Positions 41,358-49,559 of a stretch of 53,869 nt of DNA are shown one piece after another. Numbering within the stretch: the stretch's first letter is position 1; the number at the start of each line of letters is the position of its first letter. The notes under the pieces were generated by a model that was given only the letters and a program-made list of their open reading frames with translations, was not told the origin of the DNA and ran no database searches. Source of the stretch: an uncultured bacterium (lineage in GTDB: Bacteria; Verrucomicrobiota; Kiritimatiellia; CAIVKH01); NCBI GenBank assembly GCA_903906425.1, contig CAIVKH010000012.1, positions 1 through 53,869 of the forward strand. Reading direction: 5' to 3'. Position numbers and translations under genes: made by a program.

Positions 41358-43859
41358 ATGAAAACCTTTGGAAAAATTCTGGTTGCGGTGCTGGCGGCCT
41401 TGGCGGTGCGCGCCGTCGCCGGCGAGGCTGCGTATCCGGCGGATGAGGCCGACCGGCAGTTCGCAATTCTCGAGCATGATATGAAAGACCGCGCGGGCTT
41501 CGCGGCGAAGGCGCCGCAGGCGTACCGGCAGGAGGCGCTGATCCTGGCCGCCGACCGCGATCCGCTCGACGTGGTGCTGCGTCGCAGCGCCGCGCTGCTG
41601 GACGATCTCAAGCGGATGCCCGGTGCGAAAAATATCGCGGACCTCGACGCGAATCTCGGCTCGCTGCGCGGCGAGGCGGAGAAGGCCGACGTGAAGGATG
41701 CGGCGGCCCGCCGCGCGCTGTTCGACCGCGCGCTGGCGCTGCGGCGGCAGATCGCGTTTGCGAATCCGCTGCTGGATTTCAAGGAGCTGGTGTTCATCAA
41801 ACGGTTTCGCGGCATTTATGACCACATGTGCGACCAGTTCTACGGCATCACCGCGCGTCCGGGAGGCGGCTTGTTCGTCCTGAAAAATCCGTTCGGACCG
41901 AATCCGGAGCTGCGCGACGTGCTCGCGAATGCGGCTGTCGAAAACGGGCGGCTCAAAGGACAGAAGATTTTCGGCGGCGACGGTGCGAAGGCGCATTTGA
42001 GCTATGACGGAGTGAAACATCTGTCCGGTGATGAGACGCACGGCGGGGCGTTTCTTTCGCCCGCGATTTCGTACGACGCGAAGCAGATCATGTTCGCCTA
42101 TTGCGAGTGCGCCGGCGGCCGCGACCAGGAAATGCACACCGATACGACGCGCGGTCACTGGGACGCCGGCCGCTGTTTCCACATCTTCCGCGTGAACACC
42201 GACGGCACCGGCCTGCGGCAGATCACCGACGGCACCTGGAATGAATTCGATCCGTGCTGGCTGCCGAATGGGCGCGTCGCGTTCATCAGCGAGCGGCGCG
42301 GCGGCTATCTGCGCTGCGGCCGCGCTTGCCCGCTCTACAATCTTTACGACATGACGCCGAACGGCGACGAAATCAACCTGCTCAGCATCCACGACAGCAA
42401 CGAGTGGAATCCCAGCGTCACGCATGACGGACGCATCATCTGGACGCGATGGGACTACGTTGACCGCCACGGCTGCATCGCGCACATGCCGTGGATCACG
42501 CGGCTGGACGGGACCGATCCGCGCGCGCTGCACGGAAACTTCGCGCCGCGGCATTCGCGCGCCGATATGGAACTCGGTGTGCGCGCGATTCCCGCGTCGC
42601 AGAAATTCGTCGCGACCGCCGCGCCGCATCACGGGCAGGAGTTCGGATCGCTGGTGATGATTGATCCGTGTGTGCCGGATGATGACGCGATGGGGCCTGT
42701 CAAGCGGATCACGCCGGACGTCGCGTTCCCGGAGAGCCAGGGCGGCGCGCAGGTCTACGGCACGCCGTGGCCGCTGGGCGAAAATTATTTCTTGTGCGTC
42801 TATGATCCGCAGATGCAGCCCGGCGCGGGCCGGCAGGGCGGGCCGTCTCTGCGCGGTGATTACGGCATCTATCTGGTGGACGCGTTCGGCAACAAGGAAC
42901 TGATTTATCGCGATCCGGAGATCGGCTGCCTCAGCCCGATGCCGCTGGTGGCGACGAAAAAGCAACCCATCACCCGCGCGCCGACCGTCGCCACGGAAAC
43001 GAAGCCCTTGAAGCCCGGCGATCCCGGCGAAGGCACGATGGCGGTGGTCAACGTTTACAACACGCTGCGACCGTGGCCAACCAACGCGCAGCCCAAGACG
43101 ATCAGGATTTTGCAGTTGCTGCCATGCTCCGTGCCGTCCGGCTACGCCGTTCCGCACCAGACCGGCAAGCGCATCGCCGAGGCCGGCGATTCCATCGTGC
43201 CCGCCCGCTGGGTCCTCGGCACCGTGCCCATCGAGAGCGACGGCAGCGCCTATTTCAAGGTGCCGGCCAATCGCGAACTTTTCTTCCAGCTCGTGGACGA
43301 CCGCGGGATGGCCGTGCAATCCATGCGCTCCGGCACCGCGATCCGCGACGGCGAAAAGCTCGTCTGCGCCGGCTGCCACGAGCCGAAACATTCCATCGCG
43401 AAATCGCCCGACGTGATCCCGCTGGCGATGCGCCGCGCGCCCTCCGTGCCGCAACCGGACGTGGACGGCTCGAATCCGTTCAGCTATCCGCGCCTCGTCC
43501 AGCCGGTGCTCGACCGCAACTGCGTCGAATGCCACACCAAGGAAGCTGCGAAGAAGGCGCCGGTCCTTGCGCGCGATCCGGTGCAGAACCAGTTCTTCGC
43601 CTCGTACAACAACCTCGTGAAATTTTCCTTCACCAGCTACGGCGACGCCTGCCGCACCATCCCCGGCAAATTCGGCGCGCAGGATTCGCGCCTCATCGCC
43701 ATGCTGGAAAAAGGCCACCACGACGTGAAACTTTCCCCCGAGGATTTCCACCGCCTCACCCTCTGGCAGGACTGCGTCTCGCTGTTCTACGGCGTCTTCG
43801 AAAAAGAACCCGGCGAGGCCCAGCTCCGCGGCGAACTCGCCATGCCGACGCTGTGGTGA
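41358..43859 (+). CDS. Hydrazine-synthase-alpha-related exported cytochrome-type protein
   Basis: The 833-residue protein has a signal peptide (MKTFGKILVAVLAALAVRAVAG), a beta-propeller-like middle with PD40/TolB-style repeats (FRVNTDGTGLRQITDGTWNEFDPCWLPNGRVAFISERRGGY; NPSVTHDGRIIWTRWDYVDR) and a C-terminal region with two heme c motifs, CAGCHE and CVECHTK. Proteins of this layout are common in Planctomycetes and Verrucomicrobia and are annotated as HzsA-related after the hydrazine synthase alpha subunit; nothing else for anammox is present, so hydrazine synthesis should not be assumed. It probably performs a periplasmic redox step. Confidence 0.82.
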   Translation: MKTFGKILVAVLAALAVRAVAGEAAYPADEADRQFAILEHDMKDRAGFAAKAPQAYRQEALILAADRDPLDVVLRRSAALLDDLKRMPGAKNIADLDANLGSLRGEAEKADVKDAAARRALFDRALALRRQIAFANPLLDFKELVFIKRFRGIYDHMCDQFYGITARPGGGLFVLKNPFGPNPELRDVLANAAVENGRLKGQKIFGGDGAKAHLSYDGVKHLSGDETHGGAFLSPAISYDAKQIMFAYCECAGGRDQEMHTDTTRGHWDAGRCFHIFRVNTDGTGLRQITDGTWNEFDPCWLPNGRVAFISERRGGYLRCGRACPLYNLYDMTPNGDEINLLSIHDSNEWNPSVTHDGRIIWTRWDYVDRHGCIAHMPWITRLDGTDPRALHGNFAPRHSRADMELGVRAIPASQKFVATAAPHHGQEFGSLVMIDPCVPDDDAMGPVKRITPDVAFPESQGGAQVYGTPWPLGENYFLCVYDPQMQPGAGRQGGPSLRGDYGIYLVDAFGNKELIYRDPEIGCLSPMPLVATKKQPITRAPTVATETKPLKPGDPGEGTMAVVNVYNTLRPWPTNAQPKTIRILQLLPCSVPSGYAVPHQTGKRIAEAGDSIVPARWVLGTVPIESDGSAYFKVPANRELFFQLVDDRGMAVQSMRSGTAIRDGEKLVCAGCHEPKHSIAKSPDVIPLAMRRAPSVPQPDVDGSNPFSYPRLVQPVLDRNCVECHTKEAAKKAPVLARDPVQNQFFASYNNLVKFSFTSYGDACRTIPGKFGAQDSRLIAMLEKGHHDVKLSPEDFHRLTLWQDCVSLFYGVFEKEPGEAQLRGELAMPTLW

Positions 43860-43866
43860 TCCAGAT

Positions 43867-43913
43867 TTCCAATGATTGGAAATTTGCCGCGGCGTGATTT
43901 CCAATCATTGGAA
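43867..43913. repeat. Palindrome cluster 15
   Basis: Perfect copies at 43867-43881 (G) and 43899-43913 (C), 32 bp apart, 7 bp after the stop of the cytochrome-type gene and 74 bp before queE. Confidence 0.97.
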
Positions 43914-43987
43914 ACTGCGGCTGGCATTTCGCGACATTTTTATCCAATGCTTGCAGGGGGAAAGGCGCTGGCCGATAGTCTCGCGCC

Positions 43988-44782
43988 GTGAACGATTCCA
44001 CGACAAAAAACGCGCATCTGGCCGAGGTGTTCAGCTCCGTGCAAGGGGAGGGGCCGTATGTCGGCGTGCGGCAGATTTTCCTCCGCTTCCACGGCTGTCA
44101 CCGGCGGTGCGAATTTTGCGACAGCCCCGAAACCGTCACCGCGTGGCAGCCGGCGGGCTTCAAACCTGCGTCGTTCCGAATCGAAACGCCGGCTGGTTCG
44201 AACCATTTCGAGACCCACGCAAATCCCGTCGCGGCGGACGAACTCGCCGCGCTCATCGGGCGGCTCGACGCGCCGCGCGGCCTGCATCATTCCGTTGCGC
44301 TGACCGGCGGCGAGCCGCTGATGCACGCCGCGTTTCTCGGCGAGCTGCTTCCGCGCATTGAGCACTTCGGGCTGCGAACCTATCTGGAAACAGCGGGCGA
44401 TCTCTACCGGATGATCGAGCCGCTGCTCCCGTGGCTCGATATCGCGGCGATGGACATCAAGCTGCCGAGCGTCACCAAGGATGATCCCGCGTGGGAAAAC
44501 CACCGGCACTTCCTCCAGCGCTGCGTCGAAAACGAAGTCGAAGTTTTCGCGAAGGTGATTGTCAGCGGCGAGACCAGCGACGACGATATTCGCGAGGCTG
44601 CGCGCGTGATTGCCGACATCGCGCCGCAAACCTTGCTGGTGCTACAGCCGATGTCGATTCATGGGAACGCGAAGCATCCGGCGACGCCAGCGCAGTTGCT
44701 CGTGTGGCAAAAGCTGGCGCTCGAAACCGTCCCGCACGTTCGCGTCATTCCGCAGTGTCACAAGCTGACCGGGCATTTGTGA
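43988..44782 (+). CDS. queE: 7-carboxy-7-deazaguanine synthase
   Basis: The 264-residue radical SAM enzyme converts 6-carboxytetrahydropterin to 7-carboxy-7-deazaguanine in queuosine synthesis. It has EVFSSVQGEGPYVGVRQIFLRFHGC with cluster motif CHRRCEFCD, then TGGEPLMHA and LETAG. The start is GTG at 43988. It lacks the short internal arrangement of E. coli QueE and is nearer the longer form (about 250 residues). First gene of queE-queC-queD. Confidence 0.92.
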   Translation: MNDSTTKNAHLAEVFSSVQGEGPYVGVRQIFLRFHGCHRRCEFCDSPETVTAWQPAGFKPASFRIETPAGSNHFETHANPVAADELAALIGRLDAPRGLHHSVALTGGEPLMHAAFLGELLPRIEHFGLRTYLETAGDLYRMIEPLLPWLDIAAMDIKLPSVTKDDPAWENHRHFLQRCVENEVEVFAKVIVSGETSDDDIREAARVIADIAPQTLLVLQPMSIHGNAKHPATPAQLLVWQKLALETVPHVRVIPQCHKLTGHL

Positions 44783-44783
44783 T

Positions 44784-44818
44784 TTGCGATTTGTGAATTG
44801 CGAATTACGATTTGCACC
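44784..44818. repeat. Short-period degenerate repeat between queE and queC
   Basis: Variants of GATTTGYGAATT occur four times in about 40 bases (GATTTGCGATTTGTGAATTGCG...). It is AT-rich, begins at the queE stop and ends shortly before the queC ribosome-binding site. Resembles the stretch after aceE at 23969. Confidence 0.55.
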
Positions 44819-44832
44819 CAGACGAGAGGACC

Positions 44833-45585
44833 ATGACAGCAATCGAACCGCCACAGGAAAAGACCAGCGCAAATCCCAAGCCGGAAATTGGGAAAGTTCC
44901 GAAAGCCGTCGTTCTTGTCAGCGGCGGACTCGATTCAGCGACGACGTTGGCGCTCGCGCGACGCGATGGCTTCATCTGCTACGCGCTTTCGTTCCGCTAC
45001 GGCCAGCGCCACAGCTACGAGCTGACCTGCGCGGCACGCGTCGCGAAATCGCTCGGTGCCGAGCGGCACATCATCACCGATATTGATCTGCGGCAGTTCG
45101 GCGGCTCCGCGCTCACCAGCGAAATTCCCGTCCCGAAGGACCGCTCGGCCGATGAGATTTCGACCGGCATTCCTGTCACGTACGTGCCGGCCCGCAATAC
45201 GATTTTTCTGTCGCACTCGCTGGCGTGGGCCGAGGTCATCGGCGCGAACGACATTTTCATCGGCGTGAACGCGATTGATTACAGCGGCTATCCGGACTGC
45301 CGGCCCGAGTACATCGAGGCCTTCGAAAAGATGGCGAACCTCGCGACGAAAGCAGCTGTCGAGGGCCACCAGCAGATCAAAATTCATACGCCGCTGATCA
45401 CGATGAAGAAGGCGATGATCATCAAGACCGGCCTCGCGCTCGGTGTTGATTTTGCACTGACGAGCAGTTGCTACGACCCCGGTCCTGCAGGCCTGCCGTG
45501 CGGCCACTGCGACTCGTGCCAGCTACGCGCGAAAGGCTTCGCCGATGCCGGCGCGCGCGACCCGCTGCTTGACGCCTACGCCTGA
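44833..45585 (+). CDS. queC: 7-cyano-7-deazaguanine synthase
   Basis: The 250-residue ATP-dependent enzyme makes preQ0 from 7-carboxy-7-deazaguanine and ammonia. The PP-loop [24 protein letters not shown], and the zinc site Cys set in [18 protein letters not shown] are all present. A 20-residue N-terminal extension precedes the core. GAGAGGA supports the ATG at 44833. It lies between queE and queD. Confidence 0.96.
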   Translation: MTAIEPPQEKTSANPKPEIGKVPKAVVLVSGGLDSATTLALARRDGFICYALSFRYGQRHSYELTCAARVAKSLGAERHIITDIDLRQFGGSALTSEIPVPKDRSADEISTGIPVTYVPARNTIFLSHSLAWAEVIGANDIFIGVNAIDYSGYPDCRPEYIEAFEKMANLATKAAVEGHQQIKIHTPLITMKKAMIIKTGLALGVDFALTSSCYDPGPAGLPCGHCDSCQLRAKGFADAGARDPLLDAYA

Positions 45586-45609
45586 GCGCGACATCGTGCG
45601 CCCCGATAA

Positions 45610-45966
45610 ATGGACATCCACAAAAAATTCAGCGTCGAGGCTGCGCACCGGTTGCCGAACGTTCCACCGGGGCACAAATGCGCGCGGCTGCACGGGCATT
45701 CGTTCCAGATCGAAATCCACGTGAGCGGACCCGTTGATTCGCGCAGCGGATGGGTGATGGATTTTGCCGACATCAAGAAAGCCTTCGCTCCAGTCTTCGA
45801 GCAGATTGATCACTGCTATCTCAACGAAATTTCCGGTCTCGAAAATCCGACGAGTGAAAATCTCGCGCGATGGATCTGGCAGAAACTGAAGCCCGCCCTC
45901 CCGCAGCTCAGCGGCATCGTCATCAGCGAGACCTGCACCTCCGGTTGCGAGTACACCGGCGACTGA
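45610..45966 (+). CDS. queD: 6-carboxytetrahydropterin synthase
   Basis: The 118-residue zinc enzyme turns 7,8-dihydroneopterin triphosphate into 6-carboxytetrahydropterin, the first committed step of queuosine synthesis. Zinc His residues are in EAAHRLPN and RLHGHSF; the catalytic Cys is in GHKCARLHGH and the C-terminal catalytic Glu in VISETCTSGCEY. GTP cyclohydrolase and queF are not in the window. It ends 18 bp from the convergent dehydrogenase. Confidence 0.94.
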   Translation: MDIHKKFSVEAAHRLPNVPPGHKCARLHGHSFQIEIHVSGPVDSRSGWVMDFADIKKAFAPVFEQIDHCYLNEISGLENPTSENLARWIWQKLKPALPQLSGIVISETCTSGCEYTGD

Positions 45967-45984
45967 TCGCCTCCTCCTGTCGCG

Positions 45985-47022
45985 CTACGAGCAATCAATC
46001 ATCGCCTTGATCACACCGTCGGCGTAGTTGGCGACGATCTCGAAGGCGCGCGCCGATTCGGCGAGCGGGAAATGGTGGGTGGCCATGAAGGCGGGTTTTA
46101 TGTGGCCGGTTGCGATGAGACTGATCGCGTCTCCGGTGCAGTGCCGTTGCCGTCGCACATTCTGAAGCGTGATTTCGCGGCGGCGGTAACGGTCAATCGG
46201 AAGCGAAATGCGTTCGGATTCCGGAATGCCGACGAGGAACAGCGTCCCGCCCGGCGCGAGAAGATCGGCCGATTGATCAATGGCATCCTGCTGGCCGCAG
46301 CATTCGAAGACCGCGTCGAGCTGCCGCGGTTCCGCGGCGTTCACTGCCGTGACGACATCTTCGCGATCGGGATTTCCGGTCCAGGTTGTGCCGGTGCGGC
46401 GCGCGATGGCGAGGCGATAGTCGAGTTTGTCGGTGATGAAGACTTTTCCCGCGCCGAAATGTTGCGCCATCAGCAGCACGCTCAGACCAATCGGGCCGGC
46501 GCCGAGAATCCCGATATTTTTTCCGCGGAGGTCGAGCCACTGCCGCGCGCAGTAGAGGCCGATGGCCAGCGGTTCGACGAGTGCGGCCTCGTCCCAGGTC
46601 ATGTGGTTCGGAATCGGAATGCAACATTCCTCCGGCATCACGATGTATTCTGCCATGCAGCCTGGCAACTGCCCGGGGCAGCCAAGAAACATGGTCCGGC
46701 GGCACGTATTCTCCCGGCCCGCGAGGCATTGATCGCACTGGCCGCAGGCGACATTCGGCTCGATGGCGACGCGGTCGCCGGGTTTGACACTCGTGACCTC
46801 GCTGCCGACCTTGGCGACTTCCGCCGAGCCTTCGTGGCCGATGCGAAATGGATATTCGACGACCTGCGCGCCGATGCGGCCCCACGAATAATAATGAACA
46901 TCAGATCCGCAGACTCCGACGGATTTCATTTTCAAAAGCACGTCGCGGGGCGAAACGATTTCCGGCTCCGGAACGTCCCGAATTTCCACGCCGTGGATTC
47001 CAGTCAATACTGTTGCTTTCAT
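45985..47022 (-). CDS. Zinc-dependent sorbitol/polyol dehydrogenase-like enzyme
   Basis: The 345-residue medium-chain dehydrogenase has the catalytic zinc Cys in GVCGSDVHYY, GHEGSAEV with the zinc His/Glu, the structural zinc set CGQCDQCLAGRENTC and the Rossmann loop GILGAGPIGLSVLL. The DVHYYSWGRIG sequence is typical of sorbitol/xylitol dehydrogenases oxidising a polyol to a ketose with NAD+. A precise substrate is not set. The gene for acpH ends 8 bp upstream on the same strand. Confidence 0.9.
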   Translation of the reverse strand: MKATVLTGIHGVEIRDVPEPEIVSPRDVLLKMKSVGVCGSDVHYYSWGRIGAQVVEYPFRIGHEGSAEVAKVGSEVTSVKPGDRVAIEPNVACGQCDQCLAGRENTCRRTMFLGCPGQLPGCMAEYIVMPEECCIPIPNHMTWDEAALVEPLAIGLYCARQWLDLRGKNIGILGAGPIGLSVLLMAQHFGAGKVFITDKLDYRLAIARRTGTTWTGNPDREDVVTAVNAAEPRQLDAVFECCGQQDAIDQSADLLAPGGTLFLVGIPESERISLPIDRYRRREITLQNVRRQRHCTGDAISLIATGHIKPAFMATHHFPLAESARAFEIVANYADGVIKAMIDCS

Positions 47023-47029
47023 GTGGTCA

Positions 47030-47641
47030 TCACCTCGCTGTTGCGAAAAGAATCTGCCCGCCGTTTCCGGCGACTGCGATCATGTCGGGAAAAATTTCGG
47101 CGAAACAGGTCTCAAGAAAATCGTAATTCTCCCGCACGTCCGGCATCGCATCGGCCAGCGGCAGGCGGCGGCCCGAATAGCTTTCGACGCGGCGGGCCAG
47201 CCGTTCGAGCGCATCGCGGACGCCATCGAGCGACGCATAGGATCGCAGCAAATCGTAGCGCACAATCGCCCGCATCAGCGACGGCGGATCGCCGGAAAGT
47301 TCGGCCGGCATTTTTGTTTCGTATCCATAAACACGCCCGATGAAATCATCGAGCGACTCGTCGGAAAATTCCGTCCAGCGCTTCAAAAGAAAATGATCCC
47401 ACACGATGTCGGTCACGACGCCGGTGAATCGCAGCCGCATTCCGCTCAGCGATCTTCGCGCGCGACCCGCCGCGGGATGCGAATGCACCGCCGCGTCAAT
47501 CGCGCGATGCAACGCAACGCCGCGCAGAAATTCATCGCCCAGCGACGGCAGGCTTCGCGGCTCGATTGCATCTGCTAGCAGATTGCCGAGGCAAACCCGC
47601 GCGACCGGCGGCGAAAGAAATGCGTGTGCGAGCCAGTTCAT
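47030..47641 (-). CDS. acpH: Acyl carrier protein phosphodiesterase-like protein
   Basis: The 203-residue product starts MNWLAHAFLSPPVARVCLGNLLADAI, the unmistakable opening of the ACP phosphodiesterase family (YajB/AcpH), and keeps a metal-binding His/Asp pattern in GVALHRAIDAAVHSHP and VVTDIVWDHFLLKRW. The family removes 4'-phosphopantetheine from holo-ACP. I start at 47641, since the ATG at 47662 lies against the repeat. No Shine-Dalgarno is visible except GGAAAG at the edge of palindrome 47657-47671. Confidence 0.9.
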   Translation of the reverse strand: MNWLAHAFLSPPVARVCLGNLLADAIEPRSLPSLGDEFLRGVALHRAIDAAVHSHPAAGRARRSLSGMRLRFTGVVTDIVWDHFLLKRWTEFSDESLDDFIGRVYGYETKMPAELSGDPPSLMRAIVRYDLLRSYASLDGVRDALERLARRVESYSGRRLPLADAMPDVRENYDFLETCFAEIFPDMIAVAGNGGQILFATAR

Positions 47642-47656
47642 GGCGGCGAGGGAACT

Positions 47657-47703
47657 TTCCAATGATTGGAAGTTTGCGCCGGCGTCTTTTCCAATGATTG
47701 GAA
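47657..47703. repeat. Palindrome cluster 16
   Basis: Perfect copies, both with G centres, at 47657-47671 and 47689-47703, 32 bp apart, spacer GTTTGCGCCGGCGTCTT. It is 15 bp upstream of the acpH start and 61 bp beyond the terminator of the EF-hand gene. Confidence 0.97.
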
Positions 47704-47764
47704 GTTGCGGTTCATGAGGGGGGATATTCCCGATTGCGCCGCCGCGATCAATCGCGCGGCGGCG

Positions 47765-47796
47765 GAAAAAAACGCGCGACGGCTTTCGCCATCGCG
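47765..47796 (-). terminator. Rho-independent terminator of the EF-hand gene
   Basis: On the minus strand GCGCGATGGC / GCCGTCGCGC (one G-T wobble) closes a GAAA loop and is followed by a run of T (A-run at 47765-47771 on the plus strand). It lies about 30 bp after the stop codon at 47826. Confidence 0.88.
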
Positions 47797-47825
47797 CGCT
47801 CTGATTTAAGTCTGGATATTAGCGA

Positions 47826-48116
47826 TTACTTGGCCGCTTCTTTCTTGTGCTTCGGTTCGGCATTGTATTCGTCCGCCGAAATGGATCCGTCGCCGTTCGC
47901 GTCCTTCTTCTTGAAGATTTCCTCGGCCTTGGCCGGATCGAGCTTCGGGAGCGCAGCCTTGAATTCGTCGAGCGAAATCTTTCCGTCCTTGTTCGCGTCA
48001 ACTTCTTCGAACGCCTTCTTCTGGTGCTTCGGTTGGTCGCCGCCCTTTTCCTTGGCCATCGCCGTGAAACCACCGAGCGCTGTGACTGCAAGAATCGCAA
48101 TAATCAGTTTCTTCAT
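47826..48116 (-). CDS. Small exported EF-hand calcium-binding protein
   Basis: The 96-residue product has a signal peptide (MKKLIIAILAVTALGGFTAMA) and two canonical EF-hand loops, DANKDGKISLDEF and DANGDGSISADEY, with calcium ligands at positions 1, 3, 5, 7 and 12. The remainder is Lys-rich. GGAG five bases upstream supports the ATG at 48116. Such calmodulin-like proteins are common in PVC bacteria, roles mostly unknown. Its gene is monocistronic, with terminators on both sides. Confidence 0.85.
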   Translation of the reverse strand: MKKLIIAILAVTALGGFTAMAKEKGGDQPKHQKKAFEEVDANKDGKISLDEFKAALPKLDPAKAEEIFKKKDANGDGSISADEYNAEPKHKKEAAK

Positions 48117-48194
48117 ATTTTCTCCAATAGTTGTGCCTTTTTTGGGTTGTGGCACGGGGCGAAAACGTACACAGCCACACTTTTATTGCACGGT

Positions 48195-48230
48195 AAAAAA
48201 AATCGCCTGGCGCGGCCGGTGCGCGGCGAT
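48195..48230 (-). terminator. Rho-independent terminator of the Gfo/Idh operon
   Basis: Minus-strand stem ATCGCC-GCGC / GCGC-CA-GGCGAT, followed by eight T (plus-strand A-run 48195-48202). It lies 18 bp after the stop at 48249. The remaining gap to 48116 holds the EF-hand promoter region. Confidence 0.82.
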
Positions 48231-48248
48231 CCCGGCTGCGTCGCGCTT

Positions 48249-49559
48249 TCAGACCAGCGTCCAGGGGGCGCGGTAGGCGCGTTCCTTCATCCGGTTCGCC
48301 TGCTGGTCGCCGATGAATTCTTCTTTCACCGGATCCCATTTCAGCGGACGGCGCAGGAACTGGACGATGTTGGCGAGGTTGCAGATCGTCGTCGTGCGAT
48401 GACCGATGGCGAAATCCGCGACGCATTTTTCGCGGCTGCGGATGCAGTCGAGGAAGTTTTCCATGTGCGCGTCGCCGCTCGGATCGCCGCCGGATTTCCC
48501 CTTCGCCGGGCCGCCGCCGATCTTCAGCAGCGAGTCGTCGCTGGCCTTGAGCTTCGAGCGCGAGACGTCAATCCAGCCTTTCTCGCCGTAGAACTTGACG
48601 TTGCCGTCCATGACGCCGTCGGTGCGTGTTCGCATGCGGAGCTTGACGCCGTTCGCGTAGGTCGCGGTGAAGTTGATGCGCGTGGGGGCGGTGAAAAGTC
48701 CGGTGGTCGGAAATTCACCGTAGCCATCGACCTCGACGGGGCCGGAGTCGTCCATGCCGAGCGCCCACTGCGCGATGTCGATGTAGTGCGCGCCCCAGTT
48801 CGTGGCCTGGCCTCCGCCGTAGTCGAGCTGGAAGCGGAACTGATAATGCGTGCGCTGTTTCGTGTACGGGGCGAAAGGAGCGGGACCGATCCACATGTCG
48901 TAGTCGAGACCGTCGGGAACGGCCTCGGGTTTCCAGTCGGCGCCGGCGTATTTGTTGTTCGCGGGAATCAGCACTTCGATGTGATCTATTTTTCCGAGTG
49001 CTCCGCCTTTTATCGCTTCGGCCACGTAGCGGAACGACGCATCGCTGCGCTGCATCGTGCCGGTCTGGCCGATGCGATTGTGTTTGCGCAGTGCGGCGAC
49101 GAGCACCTGGCCCTCGCGGATGCTGTGCGTGAGCGGCTTTTCGCAATAGACATCCTTGCCATGACGGATCGCGTCGAGCGCGACGAGCGCGTGCCAGTGG
49201 TCGGGCGTCGAAACGACGATGGCGTCAATTTCAGGATTGCGCGTGAGATGGCGGAAATCGCCGGTGACGAGCTTGCAGCTTGTGTCGCCGTAAATTTTGT
49301 TGATGTGCGCGGCGGCGCGGTCGCGGAAAATTTTGTCCACGTCGCAGACGGCGATGATGCGCGCGCCCTTGTCCTTGATGCGAAGCACGCGGTCAATATT
49401 CGACGAACCCATGTTTCCGGTGGCGACAAATCCGAACGTGACCTGCTTGCTCGGTGCGTCAGCTCCGAGAACCTTCGACGGGATGATCGTGGCCGCGGTT
49501 GCGGCGAGCGACGAAATTTTGATGAAATCGCGGCGGTTGAAATTCTGTGTGTTGTTCAT
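48249..49559 (-). CDS. Exported Gfo/Idh/MocA-family oxidoreductase
   Basis: The 436-residue NAD(P)-dependent enzyme has a Tat-type signal (NRRDFIKISSLAATAATIIP), a Rossmann fold (VTFGFVATGNMGSSNIDRV), the family motif GKDVYCEKPLTHS with its catalytic Lys, and the C-terminal alpha/beta domain. Members of this type oxidise sugars, often to 3-keto derivatives. It is in one operon with a HEAT protein (4-bp overlap) and a DUF1080 protein, a grouping frequent in Planctomycetes and Verrucomicrobia and consistent with keto-sugar processing. Confidence 0.9.
   Translation of the reverse strand: MNNTQNFNRRDFIKISSLAATAATIIPSKVLGADAPSKQVTFGFVATGNMGSSNIDRVLRIKDKGARIIAVCDVDKIFRDRAAAHINKIYGDTSCKLVTGDFRHLTRNPEIDAIVVSTPDHWHALVALDAIRHGKDVYCEKPLTHSIREGQVLVAALRKHNRIGQTGTMQRSDASFRYVAEAIKGGALGKIDHIEVLIPANNKYAGADWKPEAVPDGLDYDMWIGPAPFAPYTKQRTHYQFRFQLDYGGGQATNWGAHYIDIAQWALGMDDSGPVEVDGYGEFPTTGLFTAPTRINFTATYANGVKLRMRTRTDGVMDGNVKFYGEKGWIDVSRSKLKASDDSLLKIGGGPAKGKSGGDPSGDAHMENFLDCIRSREKCVADFAIGHRTTTICNLANIVQFLRRPLKWDPVKEEFIGDQQANRMKERAYRAPWTLV

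Noticed and set aside
41358..43859. Evidence for anammox hydrazine synthesis
   Set aside because: Only an HzsA-related protein is present; HzsB/C, hydrazine dehydrogenase and the expected heme set are absent, and the family is widespread outside anammox bacteria.
43942..43956. Possible third palindrome copy in cluster 15 (ATCCAATGCTTGCAG)
   Set aside because: Four or more mismatches and the centre is 43 bp away, out of phase with every other interval.
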